DNA of 62,141 nucleotides from CAZTZL01 sp964617625 (GTDB lineage: Bacteria > Zhuqueibacterota > QNDG01 > DSAB01). Within the stretch, counting starts at the first letter, position 1, and each line of letters starts with the position of its first letter. Under the pieces are notes generated by a model. That model was not told the DNA's origin, did not search any database, and worked only from the letters and a program-made list of their open reading frames with translations. A program made the position numbers and the translations under genes. Positions 15,316 through 24,968 of the stretch are shown here, in pieces. The DNA lies in the NCBI GenBank assembly GCA_964617625.1, contig CAZTZL010000009.1, positions 1-62,141 on the forward strand, read 5' to 3'.

Positions 15316-16107
15316 TTAAAAAGAGCCGCCCAATATCGACAGTGCTCTTCTGCCTGCTTCAGCTCCGGCCAGTAACGCAACGCGAATATCTCCGGATTCG
15401 AACCATTTACAGCAGAAGGCAGCCTGATAGGCATCTCCGCAGCCGGTCGTGTCGATGACCTTGTCCACCGGCAAAGCCTCTTGAACAATTTCGCGATTTT
15501 CAATCAGAGCGATGCTTCCTTCTTTGCCAAGTAGAAGAATAATGGGTGTTTTTCCAGAAAGCGGCCGGTATTTTCCGATTTCGTCCGTCTCACAGCTGAT
15601 AAACACCAGATTCAATTTATCCAGAATTTTTTCAACTTTTTTTGGATTCACACTATCTAGAAAATCAATAGTCAGGAAAATATCACGGCTTTCTTTTTTC
15701 GATAGCAAAACAGGCAGATTGGGATCGACAACGGTCGTGGCGATGACATCGTGATTGAAGACGAATTTCCAATCTTCTTCGTTCAATCGAAAATTTTCGT
15801 ACACCCCGCCGTTCCAGTCCTCTGGATGCGCGTAGCGTTCTCCCCCATCAGTAAGATAGATTTTATTCTTGGCCGTGGTGCCATCCATGACATGAAGTCT
15901 TTTTGTGTTAATTCCTTTTTCCTGGAATAATGTTTGAATGGCCTGTCCCGCCGGATCGTTTCCCACAGCACCCACTATTGAAATCCTGTCCCAGCCGAAC
16001 CGTTTGCATCCAAGAGCAAAATTCAGGGAATTTCCTCCGGGTCGGGAAACGCCTTTTTGCGGAAATTCATCCATGGTACATGCAGTTAAGGCAACAGCGG
16101 ATGGCAT
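15316..16107 (-). CDS. PfkB-family sugar kinase (fructoselysine-6-kinase-like)
   Basis: A 263-residue ribokinase-fold kinase. It has the sugar-binding RPGGNSLNFALG segment near residue 23 and the ATP/catalytic motif DTTGCGDAYQAAF near 217, with the catalytic Asp in GCGD. The short length and lack of a long N-terminal lid resemble FrlD-type kinases, but substrate cannot be read from sequence. Its start lies 3 bp after the stop of the upstream radical SAM gene, so the two are almost certainly co-transcribed and perhaps translationally coupled. Confidence 0.8.
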   Translation of the reverse strand: MPSAVALTACTMDEFPQKGVSRPGGNSLNFALGCKRFGWDRISIVGAVGNDPAGQAIQTLFQEKGINTKRLHVMDGTTAKNKIYLTDGGERYAHPEDWNGGVYENFRLNEEDWKFVFNHDVIATTVVDPNLPVLLSKKESRDIFLTIDFLDSVNPKKVEKILDKLNLVFISCETDEIGKYRPLSGKTPIILLLGKEGSIALIENREIVQEALPVDKVIDTTGCGDAYQAAFCCKWFESGDIRVALLAGAEAGRRALSILGGSF

Positions 16108-16110
16108 TGT

Positions 16111-17748
16111 CTAACTTTCGTATTGGTTTATCAATATTTTTCTGCCGGTTAATGTTTGAATATAATCCAGCCCATTCCAAATATTAAAAAATAAGTCAGG
16201 TTTGAATTTGGTAATGGGAACAAATCCTTTGGATGTTGCAGCATCTAATCTTTGATTATTGAATAAATCTCTTAGTAATTTCATTCCGACAGTGACACGG
16301 GCATCAAATCGATCTTCCAGATCAAACAGTTTTTGGAATGGGATATCTTTTTGTATAATATCCAAACTTTTTAAAAAGTTAATGATCCGTGCAGTGAATA
16401 GCAATGTATAAATGTCCTCTTTTTCATATTCGTCTGATTCAATCCCCAGAGCTGTCAGACGAGCTCGTATTCTATTTATTGGACTTGTGCCTTCGAATTG
16501 TTTCAGAATGGGCATACCTGGAGTCACATAAAACGGAGAAGCTCCGAGACGAACGGGCAGACGGGCATTATAAATGAGCGTGTCTTTCATTGAAGTTAAT
16601 TCTTCCCCGGGTAAGCCGAGTATCTGGTAGCATACCATATCAAATCCCAATGTAAAAGCATGTTGGACCACAGATAAATATTTTTTTATATTTAAAGGCC
16701 TTTTAATCATTCTGCACGTCTGTTTGTTCAGGCTGACAAGACTGATATTAAGGCTTTTAAATCCTGCCTGTTTCATCAGGAATAAAATTTTCTGATTTAG
16801 ATGAAGATAGTGCAGACCATTCATGGCAAGGAATGCAACATCCTTTCCGTTGAATTTATCTGTCAGTGTTTTTAAAAGTGTTTCGAACCATTCGGCATCA
16901 TAGTTCAGACTGTCGTCTTCAAAATCGAATGACCGGTAACCCTGAGCGTAACGCAGGTTAATTTCCTCCACAATTGAACGGACGCTTCTCTGGCGAAACT
17001 GGTTTCCAAAGGTCTGGTGAACAGAACAAAAGGTGCATTGATAAGGACAGCCCCGTGATGTAATGACGAAACAGAGCGGACGGTTTTGAAACCGATATTT
17101 TGATGGATTGAAATCGTAAAAATCAGGAAAGGGCAGGTCGTCAATCGGGAAGTTGTTTTCCTTCTCATTGAATTTTAACTGTCCATTTTTTTTATAACCG
17201 AGATTGGGGACTTTTGAAAATGCTTTCTCTGATCGCCATTGTTTAATAAATTCAACGATGGGACGTTCTCCTTGTCCAAGAATGACGAAATCGACATCCG
17301 GATGATTTAAAAGACTCAAAGGATCAGCCGATGCGTGGGATCCGCCCACAAGAATAGATCCGGACCACACTTTCTTAATGGCAGAAGCCGTGTCCAGTAC
17401 TTCTCGATAATAGGGTGTAAATTGGGATGAAATACCGACCAGATCCGGAGCATAATGGACTACCTCACGAGCAATGGTTTCAAAAGAAGCGCCGAAATGA
17501 TAGTACCGGTTGAAAAGTGCAAACGGACTTTTATCCTGATGCAGATAGAAAGGTTCGAGATCGGCCAATTCCTTCGGGAGTTGTACGGTCTTTCTTCCCC
17601 AGCCGTGGTGATAATCTTTGATAAGGATATCCATTTCCTGAAAATGTTTTTTGATCACAGATTTTAGATAGGCCAATCCGATGGGTTGAAGTCGAATATC
17701 CGTATTATAAAAATCCTGAATGGGGGGTTGTATTAATAATATCTTCAT
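16111..17748 (-). CDS. B12-binding-domain radical SAM protein
   Basis: 545 residues. The first ~150 residues look like a cobalamin-binding domain (MKILLIQPPIQDFYN opening, then GILRVQPIGLAYL-like helix and VDFVILGQGERPIVEF). The radical SAM core carries TSRGCPYQCTFCSVHQ (CxxxCxxC, around residue 233) for the [4Fe-4S] cluster, followed by DFEDDSLNYD. The C-terminal ~200 residues are family-specific. Such proteins methylate or rearrange small molecules, lipids or peptides; the substrate is unknown. The partner kinase immediately downstream suggests a sugar or sugar-like compound, but that is only inference. Confidence 0.85.
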   Translation of the reverse strand: MKILLIQPPIQDFYNTDIRLQPIGLAYLKSVIKKHFQEMDILIKDYHHGWGRKTVQLPKELADLEPFYLHQDKSPFALFNRYYHFGASFETIAREVVHYAPDLVGISSQFTPYYREVLDTASAIKKVWSGSILVGGSHASADPLSLLNHPDVDFVILGQGERPIVEFIKQWRSEKAFSKVPNLGYKKNGQLKFNEKENNFPIDDLPFPDFYDFNPSKYRFQNRPLCFVITSRGCPYQCTFCSVHQTFGNQFRQRSVRSIVEEINLRYAQGYRSFDFEDDSLNYDAEWFETLLKTLTDKFNGKDVAFLAMNGLHYLHLNQKILFLMKQAGFKSLNISLVSLNKQTCRMIKRPLNIKKYLSVVQHAFTLGFDMVCYQILGLPGEELTSMKDTLIYNARLPVRLGASPFYVTPGMPILKQFEGTSPINRIRARLTALGIESDEYEKEDIYTLLFTARIINFLKSLDIIQKDIPFQKLFDLEDRFDARVTVGMKLLRDLFNNQRLDAATSKGFVPITKFKPDLFFNIWNGLDYIQTLTGRKILINQYES

Positions 17749-18028
17749 ATCAGTAATTTTGCCGGTATTTATTGCCGTCGGTAATTTTTAAAATGGGACT
17801 TTATTTTTGGTAATGAAAAGCATCTCGATCGAACAGAACTATTGGAGCAGAGGCAGTGCTTCGTCTGGAATGTAAACTGTCCTATTTGCATCTTTACAGA
17901 TGAATTCAATCTATTGAAACTGAAATATTTTTTACAGCTTGATTTTGAGTATTTAAATAATATATTTCATAAAAGCAAGCAAATTATTAAATTTTAACTT
18001 ATCAGACGCATTCCTATGGCGGTTTACG

Positions 18029-19549
18029 ATGATTCAAATTGATGGCAGCACACTTTCTATTCAGGACATGATCAAGGTAAGCCGGCAGAATGAGCCGGTT
18101 TCTCTTTCGCCCGATGCTATTCCTGCAATTGAAAAATCCTATCATTTTATTCATGATTTGCTGAAAAAGGGACTGAAAGTCTATGGCATCACAACGGGTG
18201 TGGGTGACCTTGCTACGGAATTCATTCCTCTTGCACAAGTGGAAAAGCTTCAGAAGAATCTGGTCCGCAGTCATGCGACTAATGTGGGTGAGCCTTTTGC
18301 AGAGGAGATTGTCCGCGGCATCATTTTACTTCGCGCCAATGCGCTCTCCAAAGGTTATTCCGGAGTGCGTGTGGAACTGATTCAAAAACTCACCGACTTT
18401 CTGAATAAACATATTATACCTTATATCCCTTCAAAAGGCTCTGTTGGAGCCAGCGGTGATCTTTCTCCTCTGGCACATCTTGCGCTGGTACTTATAGGAG
18501 AAGGGGAATGCCTTCAAAGCGGAAAGCGCGTTCCCTCGAAGAAAGTCCTGAAAGAAGCAGGCATCAAACCGCTTGTACTGCAGGCAAAAGAGGGCCTGGC
18601 GCTGATCAATGGGACGCAAGTCATGGCCTCGATCGGATGTCTGGCTGTGTCTGAATCCGAATTGTTATTGAAAAGCGCTCAGATAGCAGGGGCCATGAGT
18701 CTGGAAGCGCTTCAGGGGACCTCCAGAGCGTTCGATGAAAAAATTCATGCCGTACGTCCGCATCCCGGCCAGGTCCGGTGTGCCGGCAACATGCGCCGCC
18801 TGATTGAAGGCAGTACCATTATTTCTTTCGAGCATGATTTCAAGCGTATTCAGGATGCCTACACACTCCGCTGCATACCTCAGGTGTACGGTGCCATCAT
18901 GGACACGATCGATCAGGCCAGGAGGATTCTATCTGTTGAAATCAATTCGGCCACGGACAATCCCCTGATTTTTCCCGAATCCGGGGAAGTGCTTTCCGGC
19001 GGTAACTTCCATGGAGAACCGCTCGCTTTTGCCATGGATTTTCTGGGTATTGCCATGGCGGAAATCGGCAACATTTCCGAACGCACGATTGACCGGATGG
19101 TCAATCCACATGTCTCGGGTCTGCCTCCGTTTCTTTCGGAAGACAACGGGCTGAATTCAGGATTTATGATTTCTCAGTACACGGCGGCAGCGCTTGTTTC
19201 TGAAAATAAAGTTTTTGCCCATCCGGCCAGTGTCGATTCCATCCCGACTTCGGCCGGGCAGGAGGATCATGTCAGCATGGGATGTATCTCTGCCTGCCAT
19301 GCGAGAGAAATTATTAAAAATGTTGAGCATGTACTTTCCATCGAAATGCTTGCGGCAGCTCAAGGGATTGATTTTCGAAAAGGTCATCCGGGAGAAGGAA
19401 CCGGAGCAGCACGGAAAGTGATCCGGGAACACGTCAGCCACATGGATCATGATCGGATCATGTATCAGGATATTGAAAAAATCCATCAGCTGGTTTTGTC
19501 GGGAGAGATTGTCGAAGCAGTGGAACAGGCTGTCGGTATACTGGATTAG
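18029..19549 (+). CDS. hutH: Histidine ammonia-lyase
   Basis: A 506-residue enzyme that deaminates L-histidine to trans-urocanate, the first step of the Hut pathway. The self-forming MIO cofactor triad Ala-Ser-Gly is at 141-143 in KGSVGASGDLSPLAH. Other active-site segments are YGITTGVGD (Tyr53), QDAYTLRCIPQVYG and SGGNFHGEP. Length equals the family norm. It is the first gene of the hut cluster. The ATG at 18029 has only a weak purine stretch before it. A 280-bp spacer to the left holds the promoters of this gene and the divergent radical SAM gene, but I could not define boxes. Confidence 0.95.
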   Translation: MIQIDGSTLSIQDMIKVSRQNEPVSLSPDAIPAIEKSYHFIHDLLKKGLKVYGITTGVGDLATEFIPLAQVEKLQKNLVRSHATNVGEPFAEEIVRGIILLRANALSKGYSGVRVELIQKLTDFLNKHIIPYIPSKGSVGASGDLSPLAHLALVLIGEGECLQSGKRVPSKKVLKEAGIKPLVLQAKEGLALINGTQVMASIGCLAVSESELLLKSAQIAGAMSLEALQGTSRAFDEKIHAVRPHPGQVRCAGNMRRLIEGSTIISFEHDFKRIQDAYTLRCIPQVYGAIMDTIDQARRILSVEINSATDNPLIFPESGEVLSGGNFHGEPLAFAMDFLGIAMAEIGNISERTIDRMVNPHVSGLPPFLSEDNGLNSGFMISQYTAAALVSENKVFAHPASVDSIPTSAGQEDHVSMGCISACHAREIIKNVEHVLSIEMLAAAQGIDFRKGHPGEGTGAARKVIREHVSHMDHDRIMYQDIEKIHQLVLSGEIVEAVEQAVGILD

Positions 19550-19620
19550 TATTTTAATAATTTATAGCAAAGTCTATTGAATTAAATGGATAGATGAATT
19601 AAATATGTAATAGTTGTTTT

Positions 19621-19830
19621 GCCACCTTTTTAGGAAAAAAGTGGCGTAAAAAACATCCGGCTACCGAAAAATCGCTTGAAAGGCTCACTCAGTCACGTCC
19701 AGGAAGGAAAACTCGTCCCGAAAAATCGGGACTCAAACAGCTCCTTCCTTTCGGCCGTTCCTTCGTTCGCATTTCCGGGCAGCGATTTTTCAAATGCCGG
19801 ATACCCAACCGCTCCTTCAGATCTGAAGCG
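19621..19830. repeat. Hairpin-rich repeat between hutH and hutU (copy 1)
   Basis: It fills most of the 326-bp hutH-hutU spacer. It opens with a 25-nt hairpin (GCCAC...GTGGC, 19621-19645). 22-nt inverted arms at 19655-19676 and 19781-19802 match in 18 positions. Inside lies GTCCCGAAAAATCGGGAC. The element ends GGATACCCAACCGC. Order and pieces are shared with 21625-21838. No ORF. Confidence 0.6.
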
Positions 19831-19875
19831 GATTGATTTGATTTCAAAAATGAACTGAATTTATTAGAGGCTGTC

Positions 19876-21570
19876 ATGAGTCACAGACCAATGTATATAG
19901 AAGAGAAGCCGAAGAGCCACATTCGTGCGCAGCGCGGTAAGCAGCTCAGGGCAAAGAACTGGGAAGCCGAAGCAGCCCTGCGCATGTTAGAGAATAATCT
20001 CGATCCCGATGTGGCATTGAGTCCGGATGAGCTGATTGTTTACGGAGGTTCGGGGAGGGCAGCCAGAAACTGGCGGGAATTCAATCGGATTGTCTCGGCC
20101 CTGAAATCCCTAAAATCCGATGAAACGCTTCTCGTTCAGTCCGGAAAAGCTGTCGGTATATTAAAAACTCATCCATACAGCCCCCGTGTGCTCATTGCCA
20201 ACAGCAATATTGTCCCGGCCTGGTCCACACAGGAGTATTTTGACCGATACGATGCGGCGGGACTAATTATGTACGGACAAATGACGGCCGGCTCCTGGAT
20301 CTATATCGGTACGCAGGGAATTCTCCAGGGCACATATCAGACACTGGCAGCAACTGCGGATAAGCATTTCAGCGGCAGTCTCAAAGGGCGATTTGTTCTG
20401 ACAGCCGGAATGGGCGGGATGAGCGGAGCCCAGCCCATGGCCGTGACCATGAACGGAGGTGTGGTGATTGATGTCGAGGTGCGGCCCGAACGGATTGAAA
20501 GAAAAGTCCAGGAAGGATATTGCGACCGGATGACGGCCCGTCTGGATGAATCACTCACATGGATGCAGGAAGCCGTAAAAACGAAGCAACCGCTTTCCAT
20601 CGGACTGGTCGGCAATGCCGCGGATGTCTACCCGGAACTGGTCAAACGAAATATCATTCCGGATATTGTCACGGATCAGACTTCTTCTCATAATCTTATG
20701 GATTATGTACCGCGGGGAGATTTGGATGAAGTCCTGAAGTTACGAGAAAATAATCCCGAAGCGTACAGGAAAAAATCTCTTGAAGCGATTGTTATTCATA
20801 CACAGGCTATTCTGGATATGCAAGCAAAGGGAGCAATTGCTTTTGATTACGGGAATAACCTTCGGGGGCAGGCAGAAAAAGGAGGTTTGACTGTCAGGGA
20901 TAAACAGGGCCAGTTTCTCTATCCCGGATTTGTCCCCGCTTATATCAGGCCGCTTTTTTGTGAAGGCCGCGGTCCGTTCCGGTGGGCCTGCCTGTCCGGT
21001 GAGGTCTCCGATATCCAAAAACTGGATGATCTGGTACTGGATTTGTTTCCTGAGGACAGGGTTTTAAGCCGATGGATTGGTCTGGCTCGGGAGAAAGTGC
21101 CTCAGATCGGATTGCCCAACCGGGTCTGCTGGCTCGGCCTGGGTCAGCGCGCCGAGTTCGGCCTGCGGATGAATGAACTCGTTAAAAAAGGGAAACTCAA
21201 GGCTCCTGTCGTAATCGGCCGTGATCATTTGGACTGCGGCTCGGTGGCTTCGCCCAACCGGGAAACCGAGGCCATGAAAGACGGCAGCGATGCCATTGCT
21301 GATTGGCCCCTGCTGAACGCTCTGGCCAATGCGGTATGCGGGGCCGACTGGGTTTCGATTCACAACGGAGGAGGTGTCGGTATCGGCAATTCAACACATG
21401 CCGGTCAGGTGCTGGTTGCCACGGGTACGCAGGACAAGGCCAAACGGATCGAGCGTGTGCTGACCGCTGATCCGATGATTGGGATTTTCCGTCATGCGGA
21501 TGCGGGGTATGAAGAGGCAGTCCGATATGCAAAGAAAGTTAAGGCGAAAATTCCGGGATTAAAGAAATAG
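19876..21570 (+). CDS. hutU: Urocanate hydratase (urocanase)
   Basis: A 564-residue NAD-dependent enzyme that converts urocanate to imidazolone propionate. Family signatures include NWEAEAALRMLENNLDP near the start, LIVYGGSGRAARNW, the NAD-binding LTAGMGGMSGAQPMA, DQTSSHNLMDYVPRG, and the HNGGGVGIGNSTHAGQV segment near 500. Cysteine in GRDHLDCGSVASP matches the conserved active-site region. Length fits the family. It lies second in the hut cluster but is separated from hutH by a structured repeat. Confidence 0.95.
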   Translation: MSHRPMYIEEKPKSHIRAQRGKQLRAKNWEAEAALRMLENNLDPDVALSPDELIVYGGSGRAARNWREFNRIVSALKSLKSDETLLVQSGKAVGILKTHPYSPRVLIANSNIVPAWSTQEYFDRYDAAGLIMYGQMTAGSWIYIGTQGILQGTYQTLAATADKHFSGSLKGRFVLTAGMGGMSGAQPMAVTMNGGVVIDVEVRPERIERKVQEGYCDRMTARLDESLTWMQEAVKTKQPLSIGLVGNAADVYPELVKRNIIPDIVTDQTSSHNLMDYVPRGDLDEVLKLRENNPEAYRKKSLEAIVIHTQAILDMQAKGAIAFDYGNNLRGQAEKGGLTVRDKQGQFLYPGFVPAYIRPLFCEGRGPFRWACLSGEVSDIQKLDDLVLDLFPEDRVLSRWIGLAREKVPQIGLPNRVCWLGLGQRAEFGLRMNELVKKGKLKAPVVIGRDHLDCGSVASPNRETEAMKDGSDAIADWPLLNALANAVCGADWVSIHNGGGVGIGNSTHAGQVLVATGTQDKAKRIERVLTADPMIGIFRHADAGYEEAVRYAKKVKAKIPGLKK

Positions 21571-21624
21571 TATTATTTATTTCATTCATGATCATTCAGT
21601 TCATTGAAATTAGAAATAAAGGAA

Positions 21625-21838
21625 GCTACTTTCTTTAAAAGAAAGTAGCGCAAAGAATCCGCCTTTTTGTAGGCTTCAATAGCTTCATGGATTTGGGCAT
21701 TTACAGATACAAGGATGTCCACCCTCCAACCACCCATTCGCTATCCCGCCAGGGCGGGATAATGCCCGCCCCTTTATTTGAAGAGTACCTGATTTTTTAC
21801 GTTCGCTGACAAAAAGGCGATTACCCATCAGCACCGCC
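21625..21838. repeat. Hairpin-rich repeat between hutU and ftcD (copy 2)
   Basis: It opens with a perfect 12-1-12 hairpin (GCTACTTTCTTT / AAAGAAAGTAGC, 21625-21649), followed by GCGCAAAGAATCCG. Outer inverted arms are CGCCTTTTTG (21660-21669) and CAAAAAGGCG (21810-21819). An internal TATCCCGCCAGGGCGGGATA hairpin is present, and the end reads TTACCCATCAGCACCGC. Architecture parallels the copy at 19621-19830. It fills the 336-bp hutU-ftcD spacer and encodes nothing visible. Confidence 0.6.
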
Positions 21839-21906
21839 AATTAAGATATAATTGTGTTGATAAAATTTGATTGTGAAAAGGAAATATGATAAAAAAGGAT
21901 TTTTTC

Positions 21907-23580
21907 ATGGAACAAATTGTTGAATGCGTTCCCAATTTCAGTGAAGGCCGGGATAAAGGCATTATTGATCAGATTACCGGAATGATCCGGCAGGTTGAAG
22001 GCGTTACACTGTTGGATGTGGATCCCGGAGCGGATACCAACCGCACGGTCGTGACTTTTGTGGGATCGCCGGAGGGAGTTCTGGAAGCTGCATTTCAGGC
22101 CGTGAAAAAGGCCAGTGAATTGATCGACATGACCAAACATCACGGTGCTCATCCACGTATGGGTGCGACCGATGTCTGTCCGCTGATTCCCGTATCTGGC
22201 ATTACGGATGAAGAATGCATTCAGCTGGCAAAGCGGCTCGGTGAACGGATCGGGATGGAGCTGTCCATACCGGTTTATCTCTACGGCAAAGCGGCTGTAA
22301 AACCGGGAAGGGGCAGACTGCCCGATATCCGGGAAGGAGAATATGAGGCACTTCCTGAAAAAATGAAAGATTCGTCTTTCAAGCCGGATTTCGGTCCCGC
22401 AAAATTCAATCCGAAGTCAGGTGCCACTGCTGTAGGGGTGCGGGATTTTATGCTGGCTTACAATATCAATTTGAATACCAAGGACAGAGGACTCGCCAGA
22501 GAAATCGCACTGAATATCCGGGAATCCGGAAGGGTTCAGCGGGACAAAGCTGGACAAATTGTTCGGGACAGGTCCGGGGAAGCCGTGAAAGTCCCCGGTA
22601 AATTGAAATTCTGCCAGGCCGGAGGGTGGGTGATCGAAGAATATGGATACGCCCAGGTTACCATGAACCTGCACAATTACAAAGTCACGGGTTTTCACAC
22701 TGCTTTCGAAACTGTTCGGAAAGAAGCTGCCAGACTGGGTCTCCGGGTTACGGGCAGCGAACTCATCGGTCTGACACCCAAACAGGCTTTGCTCGATGCA
22801 GGGATTTATTATCTCAAAAAACAGGAAAAAAATATCGGTATCCCGGAAAAGGAAATTATACATACGGCCATTCTTTCTTTAGGCTTGAACGACACTACTC
22901 CTTTTCATCCGGAAGAAAAGATCATTGAATATGCCATTGAGAAGAAAGGAGATCGTCTGATCGATATGGAACTTTTTAGATTTATCGATACACTTTCGTC
23001 GGATGCGCCTGCTCCGGGAGGCGGGAGTGTCGCTGCGTTGAGCGGAGCTCTTTCGGCGGCGCTCTCTTCCATGGTGGCCAATCTGACTTATGGAAGAAAG
23101 GAGTACCGGCGTTGTAATACGGTTATGGAACAGCTGTCTGTCCAAGCTCAAACGTTAATCAAGCAATATCTCGATCTGATCGATCAAGACACCGCAGCTT
23201 TTAATGGTTATATGACTGCGCGAAAACTCCCCAAGAAAAGCGATGAAGAGAAAAAGGTTCGAGAAGCATCCATGGAAAACGCAGCAAAACACATGACTGA
23301 AATACCACTTGAAACTTTAAGGCTTACACAGGAACTTATCACGCTTTCTGAGACGGCCGCAAAAAAGGGCAATGTCAATGCGATATCCGATGCCGGAGTC
23401 GGAGCCATTCAGGCGGAAGCGGCGGCAGTCGGCGCCTATCTGAATATTAAAATCAATCTTCCCCAGATTAAGGATCAATCATTCAAACAGAAAGTTCTCA
23501 AAGAAGCGGATGAGATATTACATGATGTCAGAACAGCTGCCAAACGTGTCGTGCGTTACGTCATCAGGAAGCTTGAATAA
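21907..23580 (+). CDS. ftcD: Bifunctional glutamate formimidoyltransferase / formimidoyl-THF cyclodeaminase
   Basis: About 557 residues, the two-domain fusion known from animals and some bacteria. Residues about 1-325 are the formiminotransferase (VECVPNFSEGRDKGI, DPGADTNRTVVTFVG, HHGAHPRMGATDVCP). Residues about 350-557 are the cyclodeaminase (FIDTLSSDAPAPGGGSVAALSG). It moves the formimino group of formiminoglutamate to tetrahydrofolate and then forms methenyl-THF with ammonia release. I prefer ATG 21907 because MEQIVECVPNFSEG matches the family start and AAAAAAGG sits 8 nt before it; an upstream ATG at 21886 would add seven residues. hutI follows after 2 bp. Confidence 0.92.
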   Translation: MEQIVECVPNFSEGRDKGIIDQITGMIRQVEGVTLLDVDPGADTNRTVVTFVGSPEGVLEAAFQAVKKASELIDMTKHHGAHPRMGATDVCPLIPVSGITDEECIQLAKRLGERIGMELSIPVYLYGKAAVKPGRGRLPDIREGEYEALPEKMKDSSFKPDFGPAKFNPKSGATAVGVRDFMLAYNINLNTKDRGLAREIALNIRESGRVQRDKAGQIVRDRSGEAVKVPGKLKFCQAGGWVIEEYGYAQVTMNLHNYKVTGFHTAFETVRKEAARLGLRVTGSELIGLTPKQALLDAGIYYLKKQEKNIGIPEKEIIHTAILSLGLNDTTPFHPEEKIIEYAIEKKGDRLIDMELFRFIDTLSSDAPAPGGGSVAALSGALSAALSSMVANLTYGRKEYRRCNTVMEQLSVQAQTLIKQYLDLIDQDTAAFNGYMTARKLPKKSDEEKKVREASMENAAKHMTEIPLETLRLTQELITLSETAAKKGNVNAISDAGVGAIQAEAAAVGAYLNIKINLPQIKDQSFKQKVLKEADEILHDVRTAAKRVVRYVIRKLE

Positions 23581-23582
23581 TC

Positions 23583-24833
23583 ATGGAATCGAACGCCGAT
23601 CTGATAATTTATAATACCTCCCAATTGCTCACGCTTTCCGGTCCTTCACGCCCGAGAATTGGCGATGAAACGGAAGCTCTCGGGTCAATAGAAAACGGAG
23701 CTGTTATTGTCAAAAAGGGCAGGATTTTTGATGTGGGGCCGACAAACTCTCTGTTTAAAATCTATAAAAATTCTCCCAAAAAAATGGATGCCGGAGGAAA
23801 ACTTCTCATGCCGGGTTTTGTGGATCCGCACACGCACCTGGTCTATGCAGGTTTTAGAGAAGACGAAATGATCCGAAGAGTGCAGGGTGAGAGCTATCTC
23901 GATATTCTGAAAAGCGGCGGTGGCATTCATGCGACAGTCCAGGCTGTCCGTACATCAAGCAAGAATGAACTTTTTGAGAGTGCTTTGGACCGGCTGAATC
24001 TTCTGATGGCCCATGGAACCACGACCGTGGAGATCAAGAGCGGGTACGGCCTCTCACCGGAAGCGGAAGAGAAAATGCTTCGTGTGATTCAAGAACTGAA
24101 CGCAGTGCATCCGGCAGATGTTGTCCCGACTTTTATGGGCGCGCATGTGATTCCTCAGGATCAAAACCGGAAAGATTATATTAACTGGATCATCCGTGAC
24201 GGATTGAAACAATTCAAAGATCTGGCTGAATTCTGTGATGTATTCTGTGAGGAAGAAGCTTATACATTGAAAGAAACCGAAAGTATTCTAAAAGCAGCCA
24301 GGAAGTACGGATACAAGCTCAAAGTTCATGCCGGCCAGTTCCGGTCACTCGGCGCCGCAGGTCTGGCGGCCGACCTGGGAGCTATTTCGGCTGAACATCT
24401 GGATCATGTCACGGATGACGAGATCCGGAAAATGAAACAGGCAGGAACGATTGCCATTCTGCTGCCCGGCGCCTCTTTTTTTCTGGATTCTAAAAGCTAT
24501 CCGGATGCACGGCGCTTTCTTGATGAAAATGTTCCCGTTGCACTGGCCACGGATTTCAATCCGGGCTCCTGTCCCTGTTTTTCCATGCAGATGATTATGG
24601 CCCTGGCCTTTCTCCGTATGAAGATGAGTATCGCTCAGTGCATCACAGCGGCCACGATCAATGCGGCCTATGCCATTAACAGGGGTGATCAAGTCGGCAG
24701 CATCGAAAAAGGTAAATCTGCCGATTTAATTTTACTTGATATCCAAAAACCCGAACAGATTCCGTATCATTTCGGAACGAATCTGGTGAAGTGTGTGATT
24801 AAAGGCGGGAGAATGATTGATTTTTCGGTATAA
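23583..24833 (+). CDS. hutI: Imidazolonepropionase
   Basis: A 416-residue amidohydrolase that opens the ring of imidazolone propionate to give formiminoglutamate. Metal and substrate motifs: DPHTHLVYAGFREDE (HxH, around residue 80), HAGQFRSLGAAGLAADLGA, AEHLDHVTDDE and ATDFNPGSCPCFSMQM, all typical of HutI. The C-terminus closes the composite domain with KGKSADLILLD. Its start is 2 bp after the ftcD stop, so the two are translationally linked. It completes histidine-to-glutamate conversion in this cluster. Confidence 0.95.
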   Translation: MESNADLIIYNTSQLLTLSGPSRPRIGDETEALGSIENGAVIVKKGRIFDVGPTNSLFKIYKNSPKKMDAGGKLLMPGFVDPHTHLVYAGFREDEMIRRVQGESYLDILKSGGGIHATVQAVRTSSKNELFESALDRLNLLMAHGTTTVEIKSGYGLSPEAEEKMLRVIQELNAVHPADVVPTFMGAHVIPQDQNRKDYINWIIRDGLKQFKDLAEFCDVFCEEEAYTLKETESILKAARKYGYKLKVHAGQFRSLGAAGLAADLGAISAEHLDHVTDDEIRKMKQAGTIAILLPGASFFLDSKSYPDARRFLDENVPVALATDFNPGSCPCFSMQMIMALAFLRMKMSIAQCITAATINAAYAINRGDQVGSIEKGKSADLILLDIQKPEQIPYHFGTNLVKCVIKGGRMIDFSV

Positions 24834-24968
24834 GGATTATCAGGGAACGACGAAGACAAGAGATGAATTAATTGTCTGATATATAATTCATTGCCGGATT
24901 ATTCAATTGTTCATATATCTAAATAAATGAGAAACTGAAAATGGATTTTTTTGAGAAAGGAGATAGTT

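Noticed and set aside
15395..15412. A GGATTCGAACC-like string that resembles a tRNA T-arm
   Set aside because: It lies inside the PfkB kinase coding sequence and no acceptor or anticodon stems surround it.
19694..19830. Short open frames inside the hut spacer repeats
   Set aside because: They are made of inverted-repeat sequence with no start signal and no coding pattern.
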